A stretch of 64,000 nucleotides of DNA from Collybiopsis luxurians FD-317 M1. Lineage: Eukaryota; Basidiomycota; Agaricomycetes; Agaricales; Omphalotaceae. Made by a program: the position numbers and the translations under genes. Under the pieces are notes generated by a model. The model saw nothing but the letters and a program-made list of their open reading frames with translations. It made no database searches and was not told where the DNA came from. The stretch lies in assembly GCA_000827265.1 (NCBI GenBank), contig KN834760.1, positions 839,818 through 903,817 of the forward strand, read 5' to 3'. Below are positions 42,944 through 52,288 of the stretch, piece after piece (within the stretch, counting starts at the first letter, position 1; every line of letters starts with the position of its first letter).

Positions 42944-44423
42944 ATGGCCTTGTACAACGGTGGTGGCTTCGACCCTATTTCTAACGACGACGATCCCTCG
43001 CCTGATTACCATGCACTGGTCCGCAGGTGCGAGATGATTATTTGATGGTTCATACCTACCTGTCACATACTGACTCAGTATCGTAATTTTTCTAGTAATT
43101 CTACTGCCACAGGTTCCTCAACGGCAGCAAGCAGTACAAGCTGGGATTCTCATGACGAATCGATATCGTCGCCCACCGCCCTCAAGTCAGTCTCTCCTGT
43201 CCCCCTCCTGATGGTACATGTGTATGAAATGGTTATTTCACGTCCAAAGGCAATTTTACGCCCGTCGCACACCGCGGCCGCGTTCAGAACGATATCAGTA
43301 TACGTACAACCTGATAGCAGGATCCGCGCCTCTTCAATTTCTTGTATCGTGCGTGCCTATCTAGACTTACGATAGGCTTAATGTTGACTGACATTCCTCT
43401 TGTTCCCCAGCGTCGAACCTGCCAATGGTAAACCAGTGGCAGGAAAATATTTCTTTCGCCTTTCATTAAAAGTGGACAAAACCGAACGTCAATTGGCGGA
43501 ACCCATATGCCTGAATCTTACCGTCGACCCCCGCAAACTAGAATTTGTTGTGTTGTGCGTGTATCACGAACTGTTGATCAGCGGACAGCTTTGCTGATTC
43601 AACTTCTTGATTTATCTATACAACACAGCGTCTTTCCTGGGAAGTCAACGATTCCTGCAGGCTGTTTGTGGTCCTACCGAGTGTGGCTGAGGGTTAACTT
43701 TGTTGATCATCGGATATTCGGGGACGATGAGCTTTGGGTTGGAAAGGACCCCGATTTTTCAGCCATAACGGATGCTTCTTTTGCACGGCTTAAAACTCTC
43801 AATTCGAATGCTCAGATTTATGATGGGGTAGTAGGACGAGCGCGAGTACAATTCATTATAAGGTAAGCCCACGGGATATTCTCGGTTCTTTGTTGCTGTA
43901 TTTTAATTTTTCCTTTTGCGGCATAGGTGGACTCATATCGCGGAAGGATTATACAAGTACACCCTCGAGTATGAATCAGCTGGGGTCGGAGGAACGCTCG
44001 TCGAAGACTTCCGCTTGGGAATACTTGGAGATCCCCGTTCTGTCTCGTTCCTAATATAGTGAGCTACCTTTACCTTTTTTCCGAAATTCCGAATAAAACT
44101 CAATATCCTATCCAACCCTCAGCACGGTGCCCATGAGTTCAATGCCGGCAGGAGCATCTCATCGAATACGTGTCTGGCTGAAAACTTTACTACCCTTCCG
44201 CAGTCAAGATAATCAATCGTCTAACATATCACTCCCTTTTAACGACTCTTACGTCTATCAGCGGATATGGAAGTCTGACTCGCTCAAACTCGGCGCGCGT
44301 CTAGACTTTTTCACGCTGGGAAGCAAAATGATTATGGGCTACTCGAATGGACCGCCCAAGACTTTTACGGCGTCGAATCACAGGGATAAACACGAAGCTA
44401 AGGGTTCAATAGAACTCGGCTGA
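42944..44423 (+). CDS. Orphan seven-exon protein (360 aa)
   Basis: Exons 42944-43026, 43096-43185, 43250-43348, 43411-43554, 43629-43862, 43927-44058 and 44123-44423 give 1083 bp with a single terminal stop. All six introns are phase 2. The protein has a disordered Asp/Ser/Thr-rich N-terminus (about 57 residues), then beta-rich segments: RYQYTYNLIAGSAPLQFLVS, GKYFFRLSLKVDKTERQLAE, AGCLWSYRVWLRVNFVDHRI, YKYTLEYESAGVGGTLVEDF and RIRVWLKTLLPFRSQDNQSS. There is no signal peptide or membrane helix. The alternating hydrophobic strands suggest a beta-sandwich, which is inference. I do not recognise the family. Confidence 0.78.
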
Positions 44424-46640
44424 AACATATGCAACCCCCTTGATACTCATGCTGTCGCTGACACCTGCCATTCTGCTGTTGCCAGTCTCAGAAGGCTATC
44501 TATACATACGCCTGGGGACATACAAGTCATGTACCCGACCCAGTGTACTTTCTGGGAATAGGCCGTGTACCATGGACCTTCATTTCTGCTGCTCGGTTGG
44601 CCACATCTATTCTCATGATACTGGATGATTTATGATGGACCTAAATGTACCTCTGATATGTGTACAATTATAGCACTACACCTACAATACTTTGCTGTAC
44701 CGCCTAATCATCTTTTCATCTGCATATCATGATGCAGATTATTCCTCTCACTTACTAACCTAATGGCTAACTCGATACATGTAGTTTATGAATCTGTATT
44801 CAATTTGTAGACCATTCCATTTCATCTAGAGGAAGCTGTAAGCTGTGGCGCCGTTGGATTTTTACTACAAGCGGCAGGGTGTGCTGACCAGGCGCAAGAA
44901 GACCAGTAAAAATGAACAAGTGTAAATCTTGTCTTCGAAGCCTCAAATCTCTCCGGGATTTCTTTGAAGTTCAGAGCATCGTTATTTCAGGGAAAGCTGT
45001 CATGAGTTCTGCTGGTTTCTCCCGCCGACCGCGCCTTCATTACTCGGTATAGCGCGGGTTGTGTTCCCGTCCAGCATGCTTCAGTTCTGCCGTCTGTTGG
45101 CCGTTCGTCGTTCTTTGAACATGACGCTCTCATCCAAACACCGATCAACATAATCAGATCGTGCCGAAAGCTCAATCCGGAGACTTCCCATAATATTTGA
45201 AGACTGGCATGTTGCGAGGGTACATCCGCCGACGAGAGCAAATTGCCATCTCAAGAAACCGGCTGCTTAGAGAGCTGTTACTCGTGATCGCATCCTGAAG
45301 AAGATTTGCATAATTCCAGGAATCATGTCGTTGTGCAGACTCGGTGTTCTGATTTCTTTGTTCCGTCCCAGATGTCCGCGGCAAGCTCGAAGATGCTTTG
45401 CCATTCTTTGCGGTAGGCTCGAAAAGATTGACCGGGGAGCTGATCTAGCACAAGTGTCCGTAACCGGAGCCACCCCAAAATTAGCTTTGCAACAACAACC
45501 GGCTCGTTCAATGAGACGATCTTGCGGATTGGTGGAAATACGTAGTGGGAGTCAATGCTCGAAGGAGGTGTACGGACTGGCCGTAGTTGGGCATGTGTTC
45601 ATATTTTCAATGCGGGTGGAATGACAGGACCTGAAATCATCACAAAGGGATTTTGCTCAGGAGGAATGCTTTTCGTTTTCTAAGAGCACTGTCAGCAAGA
45701 CCGAAGGTGGCTGAGAGCTACATTTATCAAGCACGTTCTAGCATTTTTCAAGACCAATGAATTCCTGTTTAAACTCTCTGCTTTGAGTAGAGAGGGGCTG
45801 CTTCGGATGAGTACCAGTGCCGACCCTATCAGCTGCTGTTCTTCGCCCTTGAGCAATGATTTACTTTTGTTCAAAGATGGCGTTCTGGCCCCTTCGGAAG
45901 CTTTCCGAGGAGGATTCGCATCATCACAGTCAATGATGATTCCATTAGAACGGACGAGCTTGCCAAAAGATGACAGGAGAGTTTTCATCAATTCGCTGTC
46001 TAGGTTGAAGTTCCATAAAATGCCAGACAGGAATTCCCATTAGGAAGCGTAAGTCCGTCTCCTTAATGCGATGACATCCGCCATCATGGCTCGTTTTTGA
46101 CATACGCCATCAAGGCGTCGTTGCTGCCAATGGCCCCTCAACCAGCGAACTCGAGCACTGATCTCCAGCGCGCGACATCGCAGCACTGCTGCATGAGCAA
46201 ATACTTATTTCATAGGACAGGGAAACTACAACATGTCCAGCTGTTGACGGACAAGTGTCACTGGCCCCGTTCATGATCCACCTGTGGTTTTCACGGAGAT
46301 TTCAGAGAGGGCGAGAGAAAGCAGCTTCTCCGATTTTTCGAGATGTGTGTTTTCTAACCTTCCGTGACCATCATTTACTGGCCGTAGTGTTCCCTGAACA
46401 GAGAAAAAATCCTTCGAAGTCAGGTATAACTCAGGCGAAAGAATGGGGACCCTTCGACGCTCGTTCTGCGGGTAGGGGTGAACATTATGCCCGCTGGTGA
46501 GAAGTGAATTATTTGGTTGGGATGGCTGAGGGGAGTACATAGGATCATCCATACCATAGTGACTCGGATAATCACGACGTGAACGACGCAACACATTAGC
46601 TCCGTGTAATACAAGCTGCACTGTCGAGTGTTAGGACCGT
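44424..46640. other. Long region with decayed minus-strand coding traces
   Basis: Several minus-strand frames look protein-like but do not connect. Examples are WLRLRTLVLDQLPGQSFRAY (about 45440-45510), LSGILWNFNLDSELMKTLLS (about 45960-46035) and a proline/asparagine-rich stretch starting MDDPMYSPQPSQPNNS (about 46500-46550). The first two resemble pieces of orphan F-box/leucine-rich proteins, but the match is weak. I would treat this as a decayed gene or genes of unknown type. Confidence 0.3.
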
Positions 46641-47110
46641 CTCGATGTTTTCTGGTTTTCCATCCAAGGATCCAGCTCCGTTAATTTTCGGTAAATGAAC
46701 CATCTTATTGAAATAGACGTTGAAAGACATCACCTGTATCCGGAGTGGCATATATGTTCAAAATTCCTGGCTGACCTTCCCAACCGTCACTCAACTGTCC
46801 AGGAATTGATCGACTGAAATTCATTCCGAGACTCCAACGTCTCCAGTACGTCTCTATCCATAAGCTACAAGTACAGATTTTAGGTAGTAGGATCTGGGTT
46901 AGCTTCTTCTACAGGATTATCAGAGACTGACCCCTGCTCTCGTCGTCTTGAAATTGTCCTTCGTTTCTCGATTGTGGCGAGAATGCCGCGTTCGGCGTCG
47001 GCGCTAGTGATCGGCATAGCCAACTTTCTTCGGCATGACCATTGACCATAACCCCCGTGATCGGCCCGTGACCGCGTTCAATTCTGATCAGGCTTCAGAG
47101 TCCAGACACT
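46641..47110. other. Intergenic, upstream of FunK1 pseudogene
   Basis: No gene seen. It probably includes the former FunK1 promoter. Confidence 0.4.
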
Positions 47111-48215
47111 ATGGCTGGTACGACCTCTGTGACGACAACACATTCTCCCCTTCATGGGACCTATAGAATTTGGTGTGGTGTCAGCAGATGTATTCATATA
47201 TAACCACAGATACTACGAGCTCGCATTCAAGATGGCGGCTAGAGAGATGGACAACAAATTCGTCGAGAGGCCCGTCGACGAGTTCTTGGCCTTGCTGCCT
47301 CATTAAGACGGAATTCCAACGGTCGACTGTACTATATTTGGCAGCTGAAGAAGGCAACGAGAGAGCGAGATTTGTATGGCCCTTGTGTGTGACCCTTTCT
47401 TCCCCTTCAAAAGGCTGGCTGAGACCAAGTAACGCAAGTTCAGATCGAAGCTATGCAGCGGTATCTGAACCATGGCTGGGCTATTGTCAACACTTCTGAT
47501 AATCCGGACCCATATGCAGCTACTGTATGGGGGTAATCATGCCATTAAACCTGATATTTCTTTATACTCGACAGCGCGCGGAAGCAAGCCTCCTTGTCAG
47601 GCTTCGGAGATGGAATTATGCGCAGAATTCAAGTTCGACCCCGGAGACGAGCCCTTTCGCATAACCACTGGGGACGAATCTGATAAAAGCTTAGAGAGAA
47701 CTAGTGGGAAAGACCGAGATATCAAAAGATGTCTAGAGGATCCCTTTGAGTGTGATACCAAGGCTGCTAGAGAGACACGGGGCCAGCTTGCGGTCTATGC
47801 CAATGCAATTCAAGCTAGCCAGTACCGGACTCGGACTTTCACGGTATGCATCCGGAAAACCGTCTGCCGTCTACTTTGGTCATTATCGCGCAGGCTCATC
47901 CGTCACGCCCTTATTTGATTACAAGAAGTGTCCCCATCTTCACACTTTTTTTGGCGGTTCTCGAATGCAGACCCTGCTCATCGTGGTATCGACGATACGT
48001 TCGAGCAGATCGAGTTTGAGGACAGGCTCTCGCAGAGGGCACGGGAGAAACTGAGGCTCAATCGGGACGAGCCACTGTATAAGGTCACGGTTCCTGCTGC
48101 TTCATCAGAGTACAAATCATCGGGAGCCAAATCACTTCCTCATTCCGACCAATATCTAACTGTCTACGTGTGGAAACCTTTCACCACCGATCACATTTTC
48201 CTTATCGGCCGTGGG
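47111..48215 (+). pseudogene. FunK1-type protein kinase, N-terminal part (broken)
   Basis: Text typical of the region before the catalytic domain of fungal FunK1 kinases is spread over three frames: MAGTTSVTTTHSPL, VSADVFIYNHRYYELAFKMA, ALLPH-stop-DGIPTVD, then AARETRGQLAVYANAIQASQ YRTRTF, HTFFWRFSNADPAHRGID and YLTVYVWKPFTTDHIFLIGR. Damage includes a frameshift near 47165, a TAA near 47305 and further frame changes. The reading breaks at GGCCGTGGG (48207-48215) and resumes at about 49288, so an insertion separates it from the catalytic part. Confidence 0.78.
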
Positions 48216-48991
48216 GGACAATAGAAGGTACTGCACAAGTAACATTGGTAGAAGCTCGCATCCGAGGGACCTCAAACCAGAATAACTCTGTCCCTGGACG
48301 TTCCACGGTGCACCGTAAACCCTGCATTACACTGAACCTTTCCTCCCCCGGTGGAATCTCATCCTTTTCAAAACCCCACGCTTCTTCCCAAGATATAATT
48401 TTGCTACAACCGCCTGGGACAAGTGTAACAAAATGAGATGACGGATATATGGCCCAGTTGTGAGGGGAATTGACAGCGTCGTTGGTAGTCTGATCAATAA
48501 AGTCTAAGCAGTATTGCCCTTGAGCTTCGAGGCCGCCGTCCCAAAAACGGATAGAGTATTTGCTATCCGGAATTTGGATTAGCTGGATGGGTTCACCTTC
48601 CAAGGGTTTCATCTAGGGTGGAGTTCAGACACGTAAAAGTATAGACAGAGTAACTTACACCCAAATTATTTATAGTCTCCTGACCCGCCAGCCTAAATGT
48701 TTCATTCCACCGCTCGTGATACGCCTTCCGTTCAGCCTCAAGCTGGTTCTCCGGCGTTCCGAAGGCCCTGTTAATAGAATCGATCTCTTCGTCGGTGGGA
48801 AAGCAAGAGTCGGGAATATATTGTGGAGGCAATTTGAATAGTGCTCTTTCGAGAGTGTTTCTAGGCTGTAGAGGAAGCTCGCGCGTGCCGCAACTCATAA
48901 GTGGTAGTTTCCTGCGAGGGGCGGAAACCGTCGAAGAGTTAGACCGCTTAATAACGCCACGAGTGTTCTTTTTTATCGTTCGAAGAGGCAT
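48202..48991 (-). CDS. Orphan two-exon protein inside FunK1 insertion (247 aa)
   Basis: Exon 1 is 48659-48991 and exon 2 is 48202-48612; the 46 bp intron (GTAAGT...CCCTAG) is phase 0. The protein has a basic N-terminus (MPLRTIKKNTRGVIKRSNSS), then QYIPDSCFPTDEEIDSINRA, a helical EAERKAYHERWNETFRLAGQ, and a beta-rich C-terminal half (YSIRFWDGGLEAQGQYCLDF, FVTLVPGGCSKIISWEEAWG, FWFEVPRMR). No signal peptide. I do not recognise a family. The gene and its upstream region fit almost exactly within the DNA that splits the FunK1 gene; the last 14 bp, including the stop codon, appear to lie in FunK1 sequence. Confidence 0.65.
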
Positions 48992-49109
48992 TTCCGTTGC
49001 TCTGATTAGAAGAAGGTGGAGGACGTCGGGGAGCTTTGGACGGCGGCTTTATAAATTGGATGCCATTCCCACAATCTCTCGCCACAATTACATTGCATGA
49101 CCTTGACTC

Positions 49110-49235
49110 CATCATAACTCGTTTGGCTTTGAATTAGTATTGTGCCTAAATTCAAAATATTTAAAGCAGGACTCTCAAGTTACAATTATATCTATATTGA
49201 AATATTTTAAGCAGGACTCTCGAACAATTATATCT
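49110..49235. repeat. Short AT-rich direct repeats
   Basis: AAATATTTAAAGCAGGACTCTC (about 49156) and GAAATATTTTAAGCAGGACTCTC (about 49199), each followed by an ACAATTATATCT block, form two diverged 45 bp repeats upstream of the orphan gene at 48991. They could be promoter elements or a remnant of the inserted DNA. Confidence 0.5.
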
Positions 49236-49292
49236 CTTGGGATGATGTTAGAACATGAGTACATGGCGAGTTTCACTTGACGCGTTGGTGGG

Positions 49293-49624
49293 CCAAGCTT
49301 TTCAGCTTACGATCCTCTCACTGACCAATTTGTCCTCCTGAAGGACACTCAATGTCCCAAATATCTTGGACGTGCTCGCTTTTGGTGACGTTCCAGATGT
49401 CCTTCATATCTGCGGTGGCCATATGTTCCAGCCTAGTCATGTTCACTATCGAATTGTTCTGCCCCTTGTGGGACAAGAGCTTCATCAATTTAATTCTACT
49501 GTACGTATGAAATGGTTCAATCTGTTTCAGATGCCGTTCTCTGTGCGTTCATTCTCTTTCGTCTTTCGTTTTCGCCTTACCTGGATGGCACCAATTCATT
49601 CCAGGCCATGACCATGCCTGCCAC
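49293..49624 (+). pseudogene. FunK1-type protein kinase, middle part
   Basis: The reading resumes with FSAYDPLTDQFVLLKDTQCP, then VLAFGDVPDVLHICGGHMF, then HYRIVLPLVGQELHQFNSTV. A probable intron follows (GTACGTATG...GTTTCAG, about 49502-49530). The reading ends at a GHDHACHRAG segment just before the kinase HRD catalytic loop. LLKDT is the FunK1 equivalent of the ATP-lysine strand. An inverted-repeat transposon interrupts the gene exactly here. Confidence 0.75.
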
Positions 49625-49750
49625 CGTGCTGGAGCCCCTGCGACAGATATTGTGCACAATTTGACTGGTGCTACCAAATGAATGTTTGTGCACAATCCTT
49701 TGGTCGCACCAGTCGAGACAACCCTAAAATAGATAAGATCAGATGTAACT

Positions 49751-49883
49751 ACCCTAAACCCTAACCTAACCCTAAACCCTAACCTTTCGCGCTTCGCGCG
49801 AGCACCCTGCGGGTGCGCCTAACCCCTACCCCAGCGCGCCTTCGGCGTGAGCCTAACCCCTAACCCTAACCATCTAACCACCT
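49751..49883. repeat. Interstitial telomere-like repeats (CCCTAA-type)
   Basis: Irregular tandem units of ACCCTAA/AACCCCT/CCTAACC, the complement of TTAGGG-like telomere repeats, are interleaved with small GC-rich hairpins: CGCGCTTCGCGCG (49788-49800), GCACCCTGCGGGTGC (about 49802-49816) and GCGCCTTCGGCG (about 49836-49847). The array lies wholly inside the MITE, so it is cargo and not a chromosome end. Confidence 0.85.
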
Positions 49884-49918
49884 AACCACCTACCTGACCC
49901 CCGATAGAGCCATTTGTT

Positions 49919-49993
49919 GGCAATGTCGCAGACAGTTCCCACATGTTAGGGCTAGCAGAGCTAGCCCTAACGGGAACTGCCTGCAACATCGCT
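49919..49993. repeat. Long hairpin inside the MITE
   Basis: GCAATGTCGCAGACAGTTCCC pairs with GGGAACTGCCTGCAACATCGC, with an inner GTTAGGGCTAGC/GCTAGCCCTAAC stem and an AGA loop. The stem is nearly perfect and itself contains TTAGGG/CCCTAA. Confidence 0.8.
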
Positions 49994-50098
49994 TGATCTT
50001 AGGGTGGTCACCGGTAGTTACCAAAGGATTGTTCACAATTGTTTGTTTGGTAGCACCAAAGATTGTGAACAATAGCTGTGGCATTGGGTGCGTGCTGG

Positions 50099-50830
50099 CG
50101 TTCTTCACTGCGATGTCTCCCTTGGCAACATTATATCTTCTAGCGGAAAAGGTTATCTAATTGACTGAAATAGCTAGTTGGGACACGGATGGTGATGTTC
50201 GGGCATATGAAAGGACGGTGAATGAGCCCCATCCTTCGTTTCATGTGGCCTTACTAAGTTGTCGATTGTTTTTATGGAACATGGCAATTTCTATCAATCC
50301 GAATCATCCAGAATCATATAGTTTGTTATGAGCCTAAGAATGACATCGAAGTTCATCCATGTTCTGCTTTGGATTGCTGGGTGATATTCCCCTAACGATC
50401 TCATCACCACCCGCCGTAGAACAATTCGACTATTCTACCGAAGACCTGTCGTATGCCAAAACTTTGATGATGATTGCTGGAATTACTGCACAATCAGGAC
50501 CTGCCGTGACAATGAGACTATTCGAAAATCTACTGGAGAATCTCATTCCCTGCGTTGCAGGAGTATATGCTGCGAGGGTTACAGCTACCGAACGCGAGGC
50601 CATGGGCACGACAATTTTGACTCACCAGTGGCTGAGGCAAGTGTTGCAGGAGGGGGCTCGAGGATGCGACATGGAAGAATCTCGAAGACCATTGGAACCA
50701 CAAATTGCCGCAAAGGGAAGTTCCGGAGTGGACAAAGAGAGAGAATTACCATAAAGCAAAGCTCTCTCTTTATGAGCAGGAGTATGGTGCGAGACGGTCT
50801 GATGATGACTGAATGTAGCCGCAAATATAA
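50099..50830 (+). pseudogene. FunK1-type protein kinase, catalytic C-terminal part
   Basis: It begins VLHCDVSLGNI, the FunK1 HRD catalytic loop (normally HRDxSxGN) with Cys in place of Arg, which fits CGC-to-TGC. Then follow KGYLID, a degenerate GTWQFLS-like block (TWQFLSIRI, about 50280-50305) and a C-terminal part spread over two frames: MMIAGITAQSGPAVTMRLFE, CVAGVYAARVTATEREAM, then WKNLEDHWNHKLPQREVPEW ending ARRSDDD. Stops and frameshifts make it non-functional. With 47111-48215 and 49293-49624 it forms one ancestral gene. Confidence 0.72.
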
Positions 50831-51261
50831 TGCATTCGAAGCTGTTCAGCTTTAAGAGGCGAGGGGGGGAGCGTTTTTGGATACCCAAAGTCCTCGAAAA
50901 CCCTTGATTTGAACGCTGAACACCTCAAACGATAGGCTCCAACAGCCTAGGTAATGCAGATGTATTTTGTCACTGCTTTGTTCTTGAAAAAGGATGCAAT
51001 CTGAAAGCTGTCGGTGAGGCGCCGGCAAACGGGCTATGTTCAACGTCTGAGTTATGTACACAGTCAAAACAAAGTAACTACGGTATTCACGCCTCCTACA
51101 ATTTTTCCGTTCGAATTCCCCACAAGAAATTCTTTGGTATCGGAAATCGATCAGGAACTTACGAAATTCGCAAATTTCGCACGTATAAGACTAGAACATT
51201 ATTGTACAAGGCTTTTATTGTGGCCGACTGCTATTTGACTCTTCAAATTAAATCCATGACT
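50831..51261. other. Intergenic
   Basis: No gene was seen between the FunK1 remnant and the 3' end of the DsbA-like gene. Confidence 0.5.
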
Positions 51262-52145
51262 TCAGACTGCCACCTTCGCGGCCAAGAAATCGGTCCACTC
51301 CTTCTCTCCCCAGCTGCTAGAAATCTCGTGCGCGATTAATCCATCCCAGAGGACTGTTGGAGAAACGTGGATGCCATTCTGCCTAGAGAATTTGACTAAT
51401 TTTGTGTTGTTATTGCGTTATCATGGTATGATGGAGCGAGGCCGACTTACTGGTATACTTGAGGTCATCGGTGACCGCATTGCCTCCATTTGGGGAGCCC
51501 TTTAGTTCCAAAAGATCTTTAACACTCCCGGCTAGGTTGTTCCCGATAACTTCTCCAGCAAGCTTGGCGAGGTTGGCGCGAACTTCAGTAGGCGTGATGG
51601 TCGAGGTTGGAATATCAAAGTATTCGCCTTGCTGTTTGAAGAGCTGAAGGAGGCATCAAGTGATTCTGAAAGATCAGGTAGAGATTAAAATAGACGTACA
51701 GCTAAGCTGAACTGCCAAAACTGCTGCGGTGCCACACGCGCGACCTAGGAAGATTTATTTAGTATTGACCAGCATACTCTACTCGGCACTATGCCCACCG
51801 CGAGAGAAGCTTCATGAACCCATGTCGAAGAGGCATGCCAGGGCTGAACCTGGTTTCTGAAGATAACTTTGACTTTACCCCCGTACTTGCCTCCTTCGTT
51901 GCAAAGAGGTACGAGAACGTTCTGTATAGCTAAGGCCATTTTGGCGCTGTTTTAAAGATAAGAAAGCTGTTTACCCATCTCAAAGACTTCCTACCTGAAA
52001 GGACAAACATAATCGACTGAAATTACGATAAGATCAGCCAGGCAATGAAGGATTAAGTGAAATACTCACGGAATACATCGAGCGTGTGGGGCGCAGAGGC
52101 AGATCCTGCAATGATTAAAGGTCGAAGACTCGGTTGAAGGGCCAT
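51262..52145 (-). CDS. DsbA-like thioredoxin-fold protein (205 aa)
   Basis: Six minus-strand exons (52070-52145, 51995-52016, 51799-51946, 51700-51744, 51451-51643, 51262-51395) give 618 bp, 205 residues. The start MALQPSLRPLIIAGSASAPH is followed by LDYVCPFSAKMALAI, a thioredoxin-fold active-site motif of CPFS type, with a single Cys instead of CxxC. Then come VIFRNQVQPWHASSTWVHEA, QFWQFSLALFKQQGEYFDIP and, near the C-terminus, the cis-Pro region HVSPTVLWDG. This is the DsbA-like/2-hydroxychromene-isomerase-like clan. A lone active-site Cys suggests a glutathione- or isomerase-type role rather than disulfide oxidation. There is no signal peptide, so it is probably cytosolic. The 22 bp second exon carries the active site. 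Confidence 0.85.
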
Positions 52146-52288
52146 TTTCTGTATACAAGGTGGCGGTAGTTTGTAAACTTTAAAGTGCTGACCGAGCCCC
52201 GACCGGAGATGAGCGGAGCTGTGGGTCCGTCGGGCGCTTCTTTTCTTGCCTCTATTCCTCCACCTCTCCCGCTAAATCGCGTCTCAAA
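52146..52288. promoter_or_regulatory. Shared divergent promoter
   Basis: Only 143 bp separate the start codons of the DsbA-like gene (minus) and the PCI gene (plus). It is CT-rich near the PCI side (CTCTATTCCTCCACCTCTCCC) and has no clear TATA box on either strand, as often seen in divergent housekeeping promoters. Confidence 0.6.

Larger units (their letters stand above)
49633..50090. mobile_element. hAT-like MITE with telomere-like core (458 bp)
   Basis: The element lies between perfect 8 bp direct repeats CGTGCTGG (49625-49632 and 50091-50098); an 8 bp duplication is the hallmark of hAT-superfamily insertion. Removing the element and one repeat restores the FunK1 reading frame across the catalytic loop, which independently fixes the borders. 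Its ends form long imperfect inverted repeats of about 100 bp: left GACAGATATTGTGCACAA, right (reverse complement) CACAGCTATTGTTCACAA. Both arms share GGTGCTACCAAA and ACAATCCTTTGGT. It has no coding capacity, so it must have depended on a transposase elsewhere. Confidence 0.88.
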
